DNA from: Prillingera fragicola
Taxonomy: Eukaryota > Basidiomycota > Tremellomycetes > Trichosporonales > Trichosporonaceae
Reading direction: 5' to 3'
NCBI GenBank assembly: GCA_002335605.1
Contig: BEDY01000003.1
Coordinates: 1,860,001 to 1,924,000, forward strand
DNA: 64,000 bases
A model generated the notes under the pieces. The model was not told the origin of the DNA. It saw only the letters and a list, made by a program, of their open reading frames with translations, and searched no databases. Within the stretch, counting starts at the first letter, position 1, and each line of letters opens with the position of its first letter. The position numbers were made by a program, and so were the translations under genes. Below are positions 46,183 to 57,719 of the stretch, one piece after another.

Positions 46183-47842
46183 ATGAGCACCCACGCCGGG
46201 AGCGCCAAACCCGACGCGTGGGTCTGGAACGCAGCCCAGGGGGTCTACTACCACGGACCGAGCGACATGTACGCTCTCCCAACCGAAGGAGAGTGGACAT
46301 ACCTGACACCTGCTCAATTGGCCGAACGCGGCGGTGTGATGGCCGAGAGCAGCAATCAGGCCGGCAAGGACGACAAGAAAGCTGGGAACGGAGCGACGGA
46401 AGACAAGGAGGAGGGCGAGGTGGATGACGACGTGGGGTGGGGCGGGCTCATGAAGGAAGACGAGCTTGCGAGGGTTGTCAAGAATAGTTCGTGCTTGGGT
46501 ATGAGTGAGCTGACCGGCAGGCAAGGAGCCAGCGTACGGTGACATGAAGGCAAAGGCTGGGGCAACACCGCATGGAGAGGATCGCCGGGTACCGTCCTAT
46601 GAGAGGCGAAATGGTCACGATCCATATGGACGCGACCGAAGCTCTGATCGACCAGCTCCTGGTGAACGGCACCCTGCTTACGGCGAGGACAGCTCATCCA
46701 CGCGCAACTCTGAATATGGCGACCGCGATGCTTTATATGGCGACGACAAACCAGCATACGGCGACAAGGCCGACTACTGGGATCCGGCGTTTCGACTAAC
46801 CAGCACCTCTCCGCCTCCAGCGGACCCATCTGCACATATTCTGCGCCTGGTTGTGCGCCGTTCCAAAGCGTTGGAAATCGGTTCCGTCGCAGTGCTGGAT
46901 GCACGAGACGGTGGAATCCAGATTGGTCGCGATCGCGCCGAACGCGGGGCACCAGCTCGAGTGCGGGTACGGGAGATGGAAGCGAGCAAGACACACGCAC
47001 TCGTCTACTGGGGCGTAGCGGGAGGCGTTGATTCCAAAGGCGCTGATGAAGAGGGATGGTGGGTCGTCGACCTTGGCTCCACGCTTGGGACGTACATTGC
47101 CCACCGTGGCGAGCAAGACGCGACCAGGCTGAGCGAGGCAAAAACCAGCTCCAGGCCCTATCCCCTCCATCACCTCTCGCGCCTCACTGTAGGTACGACA
47201 ACGTTTGCAGCGCACGTTCACCGCGACTGGCCTTGCACCGAGTGTCAGCTGGGAGGTAACGTCGAGATCCCTCTCGACGATGGCACAAAGGCAAAGGATC
47301 ACCCGGCCAACGCCTCCCCCGCACCGACCGACGACCTCTTCCCAGCGAGTACCGTCGCCTTCGGCGCGGCGCAGCGCAAGGGCCAGCGCCAACTGAAACG
47401 CAAGATAGAAATGGCGTCTCTGCGCGACACATTGCTTGGGCGGCGTGACGACAAGCCGGCCAACCCAGGCCCCACTGGCGCGTCAAAGGGCGAGTACATT
47501 GATCGCTCGGCGCAGCGGCGCAAGCTCCACCGCTCATCACCGCCCCGCACGGCGCCGCAACAGGACAATGGGTGGGCTGGGCGCCGTGCTGCCACGTCTG
47601 TTCCGGCGGCTTCGCAGGGCCCAAGTGAGACGTCACGCGCCATGTTGGCAAAGCACGGCTGGGCGCCGGGGCAGGGGCTGGGGCGGGATGGTGGAGGCCG
47701 CGCAGAGCCGATTGTCGCTGTTGTGCGTACTGAGAGGGCGGGGCTGGGTGTGAGGGGCCAGCATGCGGATGTGCCTGGGCAAGGTGGGGATTGGAGGGAC
47801 AGGGGCAAGCAGAGGAGGTGGGAGGAGGCCAGGGGAGAGTAA
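46183..47842 (+). CDS. OCRE-FHA-G-patch protein (AGGF1-like, splicing-associated)
   Basis: Exons 46183-46486 and 46521-47842 (34-nt intron) give exactly 541 aa. The N terminus WVWNAAQGVYYHGPSDMYAL resembles the aromatic OCRE repeat. The middle has Tyr/Asp-rich AYGD units (AYGEDSSS, LYGDDKPAYGD). An FHA domain follows: LEIGSVAVL, GGIQIGRDR, SKTHALVYW and WWVVDLGSTLGTYI. The C terminus holds a G-patch: MLAKHGWAPGQGLGRDGGG. This order is that of human AGGF1 and its fungal orthologs. A role in pre-mRNA processing is inferred from the family. The conserved Gly positions of the G-patch are present. Confidence 0.88.
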
Positions 47843-48173
47843 CGTATTGTATCTGAAGATATGTTGTACTACCCACGCCTGATTGCTGACTGCACTGACT
47901 GGCGGAAACTGTTCACATGCACTCACAACACTCACATGCGTGAGGGATGCCACCTTCTGAGCGTTGTCGCATTTGGCACAATTGCCCGTCCAGAGTGGCG
48001 AGTGGCGAACAGTGCGCCTCGTGCGGTGGCAAAGCGACATTGTCACCTTGCACAGACATGCACAGACCCTACCACCAAAACACACTCTGTGCTCTATCGC
48101 TCACCATGCTACTCGACCCATTGTCATCAGAATGGTATCATCTTGCATCTCACTCACTCTGTGCTCTCGCCCC
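47843..48173. other. Intergenic region before F-box-like gene
   Basis: These 331 bp hold the 3' flank of the AGGF1-like gene and the promoter of the next gene. The downstream frame is open back to 47964, but the protein character only appears later. Confidence 0.4.
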
Positions 48174-49421
48174 ATGACGCAGTCTCGTCGACGGGGCAAT
48201 GGCTGCTCAAAGACGATATGGCTATCTCCCGACCTCTGCCCGCCGCAACATTTGCCACCACCCCCTCACATCCTCGAGTTCAATGTGGATAACGCACGCC
48301 CATCCACCGACGCCGAGACCCAGCCCGCACCCACCCTCGACATTCTCATGTATCCGCACCTCCTCGACGCAATCCTGAGCCACGCCGACCGCCCAACCCT
48401 GATCGCGCTCCGCACGACCTCCAAGCACCTCCACACTCTGGTCGACCAGCATCTGTACACCCATGTCCTGTGGTCCTCGCACACCTTTTTCGACCCCAGC
48501 ACGCCCATCAACGCCAGCGATCCATACTCTGCGCGCGGACCCCGCCTCCCCGGCCTGCGATGGGCCGAAACATGCCCATCAGCGACCGACGCCCCCGACC
48601 CCCGCGCAGCGCACGCGGCATGCACGAGCCGCCTGGCGCATGTGCGTGTTTTCGACTATATTTCCTCTGGCATGAGTTTTCTCACCGACCCCTCGGACCA
48701 CCTCGCGCGGCACATGACGCGCCTGGCGCTGTTCCGCACCCAGGTGCTTCCCGGCGGCGAGACGTCGGGCAGCGCGACGCGTTTTCCGTCGTTGCAGGCC
48801 AAATCCATGGTCCTCTTCGCCACCCTCGACTCGCAGACAATCAACCTAAACCCATACCGATACCCGGAACACTGCTGCGTGTCGCCCCCCGGAACCGTCG
48901 AGCACCTGACGGTAAACATCAAGTATGACGCCCGCCATCCCCTCCTGCCCTATGCGCACATCTACGCGCCCCAGCCACACAGGACGCTGCGTGAGCTCGT
49001 GCTAATTTTTACGCCGGGCAAGAAACCGGCGCACGCGCCGTGGCCGTTCTCTCTAAACCCCGAGGGCATGCCGCCCCAGTCCATCCCGGTCGCCCACGGA
49101 CGGTTGGCCGCGGTGCATACCCAGCTCGGAGTCGTGCAGGGCATGCTGCTCATCTCGACGTCTCACCCAGATGCCAGGATTAGTGTCGTGGGATTGGAAG
49201 AGATGCCGGCGTCGCCGCTCCTGTGCTGGCCCGACGAGCCTGATGAGTTGTTTGCGTTTCTTGGCAAGAGGATGCGGGAGCTCGGTGAGAAGGGGCGGGT
49301 GGGGTTTTATACCAGGGGAGAGTACAAGGCCAAAGTCGGAGAGGAGAGGTATGCGCTAGAGTGCTTTCCGCCGGGGCAGTGGGGAAAGTGGACTACTGGG
49401 GAGGGCGAGGGCGAGTGGTGA
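48174..49421 (+). CDS. F-box-like domain protein
   Basis: A single exon of 415 aa from the Met at 48174. The reading frame stays open upstream and another plausible start is at 48348 (MYPHLLDAIL), just at the domain. The F-box-like helix set is LDILMYPHLLDAILSHAD, TLIALRTTSKHLHTLVDQHL. Downstream is a long beta-rich region with short repeated hydrophobic strands (TVEHLTVNIKYD, LRELVLIFTP, AAVHTQLGVVQGMLLIST), typical of the large fungal families with an N-terminal F-box and divergent C-terminal binding part. Substrate unknown. F-box assignment is moderate because only the N-terminal helices are recognisable. Confidence 0.6.
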   Translation: MTQSRRRGNGCSKTIWLSPDLCPPQHLPPPPHILEFNVDNARPSTDAETQPAPTLDILMYPHLLDAILSHADRPTLIALRTTSKHLHTLVDQHLYTHVLWSSHTFFDPSTPINASDPYSARGPRLPGLRWAETCPSATDAPDPRAAHAACTSRLAHVRVFDYISSGMSFLTDPSDHLARHMTRLALFRTQVLPGGETSGSATRFPSLQAKSMVLFATLDSQTINLNPYRYPEHCCVSPPGTVEHLTVNIKYDARHPLLPYAHIYAPQPHRTLRELVLIFTPGKKPAHAPWPFSLNPEGMPPQSIPVAHGRLAAVHTQLGVVQGMLLISTSHPDARISVVGLEEMPASPLLCWPDEPDELFAFLGKRMRELGEKGRVGFYTRGEYKAKVGEERYALECFPPGQWGKWTTGEGEGEW

Positions 49422-51443
49422 GGTCGCCCACTGTCGGTACAGTGGTAGCAGCATGCCTGGACTCGGCAATGTATTTGGTGGCCAAGCATGGTTTATCAAA
49501 AGCCAAGATCAGTGCATCAGCTTGTTAAGCCGCCACCCAAAGATCAGAAGTGATAGTGCCTGCCGCTGACTGAACGTGGACACAGTAAGCGGTCGCCTTG
49601 TGCGGTATCGAGCCTGGCCTCTTCCGCAGCATCTGCCAAGCCGCAGCGCGTTAATCACGGAAACGGCGCTCTCGAGACGCGTCGTCAACAACACGGACTA
49701 GTCTTCCGGCCGTCTCATGTAGCCGGTGGTGACTAGCCATGCCAGCCGGTACACGTCTTGCCGGAGTGGCCTGTTATCGTCGCTTAAAAGTTGGAAAGGT
49801 CAGTCACCTCCGGGCGCGGCCGTTGCCGAAAGTCTTGTTGTTGGTGTCCAGAAATGTCGGACTGCTGTGCACGTCGCTTTGCTTCTTGGGAACAGATGCT
49901 TGCCAACCTTGCCAACATCGTCATGCCACTCCAGTTGTGCATCAGCACCCCACCCCTCGGCGCACCGGCCCCGGCACACCAGGTATGGTTGACCCGCTGT
50001 TTTCTCCCGAGTGGTGGTTTACGTAATAAATGGGCGGACTGCCGTCATTGTTTATCCCGAGGAGGCCGAGATGGCCTGGCAGCGAGCGGCGATACGATGG
50101 GATAGCGGACCAGACGGAGCGGGTGTGATGATTCCGGTGTGATGGGTCGCAATACCGAGTACCGAGGTGGCTGCGGCAGGTGTCTGTGAGGTCGAGGTGC
50201 AGCTGAATTGTCTGTAAACATTAATAGTTGTAGTGCCTCGTGCTGTCGAGAATGGAGGTCGATCCGACATTTCTCCATGGCTGACGAGGACTAAACCTCG
50301 GAACATCAAATCCATTGCCCAACTTTTTCCAGAGATAAGATGCCGGGTGGCTGTTGCTCGGCAGCGCGGCAGTAGTACGGCGGATGAACTCGAGTCACTG
50401 CCGTCAGACTCCAAGCCGTCCAGGACAACGTCCTGCATAGGTTGAGCGCACAGGGCGCGCTCCCGCCACGGCCGACGACACCGACGCCCATGCTCACGAA
50501 CAGGGAAGGCTCTACGGTGACGTGCCCACCCGAGAGCGCGAGGTGTGGCAGCAGACAATTGCCATGCTTTGATCGAGCGTTGCTCTCGACTCGAAGAGCT
50601 GCCTGCCACACCCGGGACCAAGCATTCGCTATCTCACTAGCTGTAGCGCTTCAGTCGCTACTCTACGAATATGAAAGACATAGCGAGCTCAGCGTTGATG
50701 CCTAGCCACGCGCGCGGGGGGCGGGGGCTCGGAAGACCCGAAAGTCAGTATGCATGCGGGGTCTGGCTGCCCAAGGGGTGCTTGCTCAAGGACCTCCGAG
50801 GACCCGATGTTTGGCAGAGGTGAGCGGGGGCGTGGGGTCCGCGGGGGCGGGGGGCGGGGGAGTGTGCTGGGCAGGTAAATGTGATGTGTCTCAGGGAGGG
50901 AATGGCTGTCGCGTGCTCGGTAGATGTTTGAGCAGTAGCATGCACATGCAGTATGCAGTAGTAGTGCGTGGTAAGGATGCAGTAGCAAATGAAGATTGAG
51001 CAGGTGTAAAATCGAATATTGCCGACGGACAAAAGGGACAATGGGCCCCGGCTATGGTGGGGCCGATCCCTCTGGCTGGGTGAAGTGACAGTGGAGTGGA
51101 CATGCTCTGCCGGGCCGGAGACACCACTGATCACGGGCGGGCTCGTCCTCGTAGCTGCTGCCTGCTGCTGGTTCATGGACACGGCGGAATCCTTGCTAGC
51201 CAAATAGCGGGGACCTGGGGCAGGGGGCAGGCAGTAGCTCATCGGCGGGTCGGGCAGTTGCGTTGGTGGGATGGAAAAAGGTTAATATGGTCGACACCTC
51301 TTGGCTGCCACTTGTTACCCCCCTCTTGCATCTAACACTTTCCGCATCGCATCGCTCAGGCGCACAAGTCTCGGTTTCGCTTTCCTCTCTCTCCCTCTCA
51401 CCACTCTACCCCCTACCACCACCACCACTACATCGCATTCACA
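49422..51443. other. Gene-free region of 2 kb before SFC1
   Basis: No supportable gene. A G-run cluster is at 50826-50860. The last 150 bp before SFC1 are pyrimidine-rich (CTCTCTCCCTCTCACC and ACC/CCA repeats), typical of a fungal leader. Confidence 0.5.
50826..50860 (+). other. G-quadruplex-type G-run cluster
   Basis: The plus strand has runs of 5, 4, 5, 6 and 5 G separated by loops of 1-5 nt in 35 bp. This satisfies the usual four-run, short-loop rule for intramolecular G-quadruplexes. Confidence 0.6.
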
Positions 51444-52825
51444 ATGTCCGGCCAGAAGCAAAAGGTCCCCCTCTCCACCCACCTCATCGCGGGTGGTATC
51501 GCCGGTCTTGCCGAGGCGCTCGTGTGGTGTGTACAGCAGGATTCTGGCACCGACTAGCAGCAGAAAAGCTAACCTCTTCAGCCACCCCCTTGACACCATC
51601 AAGGTCCGCATGCAGCTCTCCAAGTCGCGCAAGGCCAAGGGTGTAAGTTGCACGCGAGCGGTGTGGAGCTGGCCGCCAACGGGGGCGAGACGAGCCGGCG
51701 CGGGTGATCCGCCGGCCGCTCCTTCCTCCCCCACGGCTCAGCCAACCCCGCACCGCCGACTCCCTCCCCGGCGAGAACGTATGCTGACATGCCCCCGCAG
51801 CTCAAGCCCCTCGGCTTCTTCGCGACCGGCAAGCAGATTGTCGCCCGCGAGACCCCCCTTGGTCTCTACAAGGGTCTGGGCGCCGTCGTCTCGGGTATCG
51901 TGCCCAAGATGGCCATCCGTTTCGCCTCGTTTGAGCGTAAGTAGTCTTGTGGTCACCGGAAAGTTGGCCGGCATGACAGCGCCTTTGGCGTCATAGCGAT
52001 CGGGCGGACATCCGGGGCCACTCTCGGACAAACGAATTACCACTAACGGACCAGTTTACAAGGGATGGCTCGCCAAGCCCGACGGCTCGCTCGCTCCCTC
52101 GTCCATCTTCCTTGCCGGTCTCGGTGCCGGAGCGACCGAGGCCGTCCTCGTCGTCAACCCCATGGAGGTGGTCAAGATCCGTCTCCAGGCTCAGCAGCAC
52201 TCGCTCGCCGACCCCGATGACATTCCCCGTTACCGCAACGCCGCGCACGCCGCCTACACCATTGTTCGCGAGGAGGGTTTCTCGACTCTGTACCGTGGTG
52301 TCGCCCTGACCGCTCTCCGTCAGGCCACCAACCAGGGTGTCAACTTTACCGCTTACCAGTACTTTAAGAAGTGGGCCACCGAGTTCCAGCCCCAGTACAA
52401 CAACGAGAAGGGTCTTCCTTCGTACCAGACTCTTGTCCTCGGTCTCGTTTCCGGTGCCATGGGTCCCTTCTCGAACGCTCCCATTGACACCATCAAGACG
52501 TGAGTTTTCATTGTTCGGGATTCAAAAGGCACCACCTTGGCGTTGAACCCGAGAAATCCGCGAAGAATACCCGTACTGACATGCCTCTAGCCGTATCCAG
52601 AAGGCCTCCAAGGTTCCCGGAGAGACTGCCATGTCGCGTTTCATGAAGGTCGCCGGTGACATGTTCAAGAACGAGGGTGTCTCTGCCTTCTACAAGGGTA
52701 TCACCCCCCGTGTCCTCCGTGTCGCCCCCGGTCAGGCGATCGTGTTCACCGTCTACGAGCGCGTTAAGCGTCTCATCGACGCCGCCAAGGCCCCCACCCT
52801 CAAGAAGGACGACTACGAGGCCTAA
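51444..52825 (+). CDS. SFC1: Mitochondrial succinate/fumarate carrier
   Basis: It exchanges cytosolic succinate for matrix fumarate and supports gluconeogenesis and acetate/ethanol use. Exons 51444-51526, 51582-51642, 51801-51936, 52055-52499 and 52591-52825 total exactly 319 aa. Three SOLCAR repeats carry the PxDxxK motifs HPLDTIKVRMQ, NPMEVVKIRLQ and APIDTIKTRIQ. ATNQGVNFTAYQY, GPFSNAPIDTIKTRIQK and GITPRVLRVAPGQAIVFTVYE follow yeast Sfc1/Acr1 closely, including the unusual NPMEVVK second repeat. Intron 2 is 158 nt with a GC-rich body. The preceding leader is C/T rich. Confidence 0.93.
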
Positions 52826-53997
52826 GCGTTGAGCAATAAGAAATTACAGCAGCGAGGTGGTGAAACCCGGAGCGCCTTGCCGCCCATCCGCACGACGCAA
52901 CCCACGGGCGCTCGTCGTGGGGCAGGCAAAGGATTAGCACACAAAACGCTGGTCTCGGCCTGGATGCGGGCTGGGCAGCGGGCATGCGGACATATAGCAC
53001 AGGCATGCATGTTGTACAACATGAGCACCGGCGTTGCGCACCGAGGGGTGGGGGATTGCTATCTGATAGTACTGGGTCGGAGGGCGGTGGCCGAGTGAAA
53101 AGTGGCGCGGATAATGTCTCAACTTTTTTTTTGGTCTTGTCTTTGCGTTATCCTCTGGTGGGCCAAAGGGGCTGCGGCCTATTCTAAGCGAAGTTCACAG
53201 CATATGGCTCAGTGGTGGTGTCAAGTATTGAGGCTGGTAGCGATGGCGGTTTCTGCCTCTCTACGTGGGGTGCGTGTCGCTTTGAGAGGGATACCCGAAG
53301 TTTCAACGTAGTGGCGATCATTGGCATCTTCGCCATTGTCCTAGCGCGTCACCTGGTCGTGAAATTCGGGCGCATTCTCACCATCAGCTGCAGCCATACT
53401 TGGTGATGCAGGTCTGTGTCACGCTCTCGTACTTTGGCGTCGGCGTAGCACGTACATACATGAGCATCTCGAGGCCGATGGACAAAACGCTCACCCTCCA
53501 TCTCACCCTGCACAGTCGGACACGCCAGGAATCACCTGGTCAACTTGGCGTAATCCTTGTTCCCGAGCGTGAAGGTGAGCGGCTCAAATAGAAGAAAATC
53601 TGCAGTCAGTGTGTGAAAGCGACCCGTCTGGGTCGCGCTGCTGGGAGCTTCACTCGAGACGTTGCTGCCGGCTCACGCGGTGATACAGGGTTACGTTCCT
53701 ACCGCTGGACGTGGGCTGCTGCATGCTGAGTCTATGTCGTTCGGGCTGCAAAGCGAATCCGTTAGGAGAGAAATACGAGAGGGTCCAGAGTAAGCGGGTA
53801 AGCAGGAGGACAGAGCTCAGAGAGTGAGGGATGACAAGACTGATGCTCCCTAACGAAAGCTGAGGTAAGTGACGCTGCCTTCAATCGCAGGCAAGACGTA
53901 CTCTCAAAAGTACATTTCCATCACCAGGTATTAATGCAGGGTATCTCCAATCCGCGTCCAGATGCAAGAGCCACGGTTGTGGGAACAGCAAACCAGC
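52826..53997. other. Intergenic region between SFC1 and SLX9
   Basis: These 1.17 kb hold the 3' flanks of both convergent genes. A 69-codon plus frame at 53102 begins with a signal-like sequence but has no support. A homopolymer T run lies near 53125. Confidence 0.45.
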
Positions 53998-54817
53998 CTA
54001 CTCGATGCCGTCCATGGCCATGGCCAAACCAGCAGGAATGCGGACCTTGGGCATAGCCTCGTGCTTCTCCTGCTTTTTGCGCTCCACGACCGCAGTAGCC
54101 TCCTCGGACTTTGCAATCGAGTTGGCAGCGTGCTCACGGATAGTCGCAAAGGGGTTGGCCTTGAAGGCCGCGTGGGCCATGACCATGGACGTGCGGGCGG
54201 CGTTGGCCGTGCTGTTCGTCAGCTCTCTGCTTCGAAAGTAAGTACTTACATCTGCTTACGCCTCTGCCTCTCGCCCAATGTCCTTGCGCTGCCGGCGCCA
54301 ATCTTGCCGTCGGCCTCCTTCTTGGCCTTTTGCGGGGGGACGACCTCCTGGACGACACCCTTCTTGGGAGCGGCCTTGACGACGGGCACGGGCTCGGGCT
54401 CGTCTAGCATCTGGTCTAGTGCCAAGGCGACAGAACTAAGACCACCACCGACATCGGCCTTTTTGCGCTTCTCGCGGCGCAAGTGTGACCGAGAGTAAGG
54501 GTGCGATGCGACACCGGCGACGACGGCGCCGTGGAAGACGGGGCGGTTCTTCTTCTGCTCAGTCTCGGGTGCAGAGGCAGTGAGAGCGGAAAATACCTTT
54601 GAGATGTGTCAGTACAGGAAAGGAGGTAAGGATGCCATGCGGACTCACAGATTGCTCTGGCTCGGCGCCGGGGAGGACCTGTTCGACTGCGTCGGGAGCA
54701 GCGAATGCGCGCTTGGTTAGCGACACGGCGGGGGCGTGCTGCCTAGATGATGTCTTGACTGCGCGGGGCTGTGATTGTTAGTATGTTATACGTTGTAGTG
54801 AGCGATGCACATACCAT
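53998..54817 (-). CDS. SLX9: Slx9-like ribosome biogenesis protein
   Basis: Slx9 helps 18S rRNA processing and 40S precursor export. Exons 54817-54815, 54768-54649, 54596-54250 and 54211-53998 give exactly 227 aa. The first exon is only the ATG, immediately followed by a GTATGT donor. Basic/Ala-rich N terminus (MPRAVKTSSRQHAPAV) leads into HLRREKRKKADVGGGLSSVALALDQ, TLGERQRRKQI and the diagnostic C-terminal FKANPFATIREHAANSIAKSEE. This matches Slx9/FAM207A, whose conserved end carries a P-F-x-x-I-R-E-H motif. Low-complexity Pro/Lys/Glu linkers join these blocks. Introns are 47, 52 and 38 nt. Divergent from the mitochondrial repeat protein, 323 bp away. Confidence 0.82.
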
Positions 54818-55140
54818 TTTTCGTGCGAAGAGAGAGAGAGAGTAGCAAGTGGAGGTGGTCGTTTTGGACACTATTGGGTGGCCAAAATCTCTGGAACGAC
54901 TAGGGCAGATCATGTCGCGTGGATTGCACGCTACAGGAGACACGGGAGTAAATTTGGCTGGAACTGGGTGGCCACTTCGGACAGCGACGGATATGTCTGA
55001 AAATGAACTTCAACTACCATCAACTGTACACATTCTCTAGTCTTTCCTTCTGAAAGCTCGGCAATCCGAGTGCATACAGCAGGGCACAGCTGTCCATACA
55101 ACAGCTTCTTCAATTGTATCACTGGCAACATCACCGCAAA
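54818..55140. promoter_or_regulatory. Divergent promoter, SLX9 / mitochondrial repeat-protein gene
   Basis: These 323 bp lie between two start codons. A GA-repeat tract (about 54829-54842) lies just upstream of the SLX9 ATG, in its presumed leader. Confidence 0.5.
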
Positions 55141-57543
55141 ATGCCAAGGTAAGCCAAAGTCCACCTGTCAAGCGAGCAAGTATTGACAGCCAGCTATGGC
55201 CACCGTGCCCTCCTCCGCCTTCGCCGCGTGCCCATGGCCAAGCGGGTCCGACCCACAGTCATGGCGCACTCCTTTGCTACCGCCGCCGAGACACCCGTCC
55301 GCCCCGACATGGGTCTGCCGTCGTTCATGCTCCGCTCAGGCAACCTCGGAGCGTATGCCCTTGGGCCATACGGCGCCTCGCCAGTTGCATCGAGCTCCAA
55401 GATCACCCTGGACGCCTTTCTCGACGCCGAGCAGGACAATTCACTCTGGTCGGCATTAAACTTTGCCCGCGACGACGAGCTGCTCCGCGCGGCCCTCGCA
55501 AGCCCTGGTGAGAGGTCAAGCGACTGGCTCGACCCAGCAAGCGCCTACATTGGACTGCGCAACTCGGGGATGTTCAGCCACTACCTCCAGGTGCTAATTC
55601 CGAGGATACGGACATTGTACGCCAATCTGCGTCCCTCAGGCTTGCACCAGGTCCTTGTTTCCGACTTGTTGTTACGCAACCCCGACCCCATGGCACTGCG
55701 CGAGATTCTCCTCGAGGAGGTCGATCCCAGCCACCGGCACTCGGCAGGTGACAGGCTACGTTCTGGTCTCGTTGCGCAGGCATACCGTGGTGTTGCGCCG
55801 CATATCCGTCGTCGCACAATGCCCCGCCTGACTCGCCCTGCGTACCTGATCATCTCCAACGCGCTGCGCAAGCACGAGGGAGCGGATCTCCTCCCAGACG
55901 TCTTCTACGAGCTCGCCCATGACACCAATTGGGAGCCCGACTCGACGTGGCACTTGCTGGAAATTGCGCTGCATCTAGCGCGCAAGGGACAAGCTACCGG
56001 TGCGCTGAGGTTGCTGCAGTATCCCATCGCACTGGGCAAGCTGCCCCAGGATGCTCTTGGCCGTTCAGCAGCTGGGCATCCAGAGGCTGCGACCCTCATG
56101 GTGCAGGCGACTATTGCAAGGACAGCGCTGTCGTGGGGTCTCGACAAACGAGCGACTTATGCCATCAACGACCTTGTCCACACCATGCAGCGCACCGTTC
56201 CGTCGGCACCCGCTTTGGAGCTCGTTTACCAGGCTATTCGGTACGCTGACGTTTCGCGCGTGCACGTCGGCTGGGCGAGCGAGATTCTCCTGCGCCTCGC
56301 ATCGGACCACCGCTTCCCTCCTCTTGTGAGCGCGGCCATTGACGTGCATCTTGACGCGCTACCGACCCCCGCCGCTCTCGAGTTCTACACTAGCCTCACT
56401 GCCCTCCCCGACGCGGAGCGCCATGCACCGGCCGGCCCGCGTCATCTTCATCGCATCGCCCTCGCGAACCCCACCCGCGTTGTGCTCCGCCGCATCGCTA
56501 CCGAGCTTGCGCGCCACCCTCGTGACGTCAGCGCCGCTATCCCGGGCATTCTGCGCTCTCTCGCTGGCGCACGCCTCCTCACCATCACCCGCGCAGCCTA
56601 CACAGCGTGGCGGGGCGCGCACCGCACGCAGCCAGTCGACACACCTACCGCCCTGTCAATTGTCCGTGCCTTTACTCGCGGGGCTCGCACAGCGGCCAAC
56701 ACTGGTTTCGCTCGTACAGTTCTGGCCGACTGCCTCGCCACTTCACAGGCAACTCCGTCTGATGTAGCTCTGTCTGCGCTCCACGCGCACATTCTCCTCA
56801 ACAACAAGGGAGACGCCCATGACGGCGAAGCCGCCGCCATTGCGGCCCTCGTCGCCGCCCACGGCCAGGTCGGCGCGATCCAACGCGTCCTCTCGCTGAT
56901 GCAAAAGGACCCTCTTATCGCCCACCGCGTCCTCCAAGTCTTGCGGGAGCACAGCCTCGCCTCGCCGAATATGGGCATCGCGCTCGCAGCCTCGTGCGCC
57001 GCCGGCCACTGGGGCGCTCTCGCCGCCGCGTCCGCTCGCCCCGGTACACCGGACGCCGCCTACCTCTCTGTCCTCAAATATGTGCGCAAGGGCCGCATGA
57101 CTGCTGCCACCAAAGCTCTGCGCGCAGCCGTCGACACCTTTCCCGACGCCCCCGTGCGTGTGCCCACTATCGTTGCTGTGCTCGGTCGCGCGCCGGTCAA
57201 GGAGGCTTGGACCCAGGGTCTCGAGGTTGCCGCCATTGCACTCAAGGCCGGGGGTGAGGAGATCATTGATGCGAGTGCGCTGTTCCTCTCTGCATTTGCG
57301 AGGGCGGCGCAGGGCGGTGTGCTGGTCACGGAGGCTTGGGCAGAGTGGAGGGAGGTGATTGTTGGCGGTGTCGAGGGACTGGGACCTGCTCAGAACACGC
57401 TGTTGAGTACTGTTGTTGAGCGCGTCGATGCTGGTGTTGCTGCCGTTCGACCCAAGGGTGTTGAGGCAGTGGAGGCAGTTAAGGCAGTTAGGGCAGTTGA
57501 GGCAGTTGAGGCAGTTGAGGCTGCTGCAGCCGTTGCGCTGTAG
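55141..57543 (+). CDS. Mitochondrial helical-repeat (PPR-like) protein, function unknown
   Basis: Exons 55141-55148 (8 nt: Met-Pro plus two bases) and 55194-57543 total exactly 785 aa. The 45-nt intron ends at GACAGCCAG; that acceptor joins in frame to MPSYGHRALLRLRRVPMAKR, an Arg-rich amphipathic presequence typical of mitochondrial import. The rest is almost entirely helical, with repeating pairs such as YLIISNALRKHEGADLLPDV, WHLLEIALHLARKGQATGAL and YLSVLKYVRKGRMTAATKAL. This is the look of fungal pentatricopeptide or Cya5/Aep-type organelle RNA factors. Sequence is too diverged to name. The C terminus is a tandem VEAVEAVKAV run. High Ala content (GC bias) makes composition-based calls unsafe. 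Confidence 0.72.
57468..57530 (+). repeat. 9-bp tandem repeat (GAGGCAGTT-type) at 3' end of coding region
   Basis: About seven imperfect 9-bp units of the form GAGGCAGTT/GGGCAGTTG encode a Val-Glu-Ala / Lys-Ala-Val-type tail, in frame. This is a recent-looking microsatellite expansion at the C terminus of the helical-repeat protein. Confidence 0.75.
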
Positions 57544-57719
57544 AGTTGTAGTACATGCACACTTGTTCTACCAGTTTATCAAAGGCACTAGCCTCCTGCA
57601 CACTCAAATCCCCATCTAACGCATGCAGTGCATACCCAAACTCTATCGCAGACGATCGCGCCACTCGTACAAGATTAACTCTAACGCAACACAAGACCCC
57701 TCTCTCCATCCCACCCCAC

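Noticed and set aside
53102..53311. 69-codon plus frame with a signal-peptide-like start
   Set aside because: The hydrophobic start arises next to a T run, and nothing downstream supports a gene.
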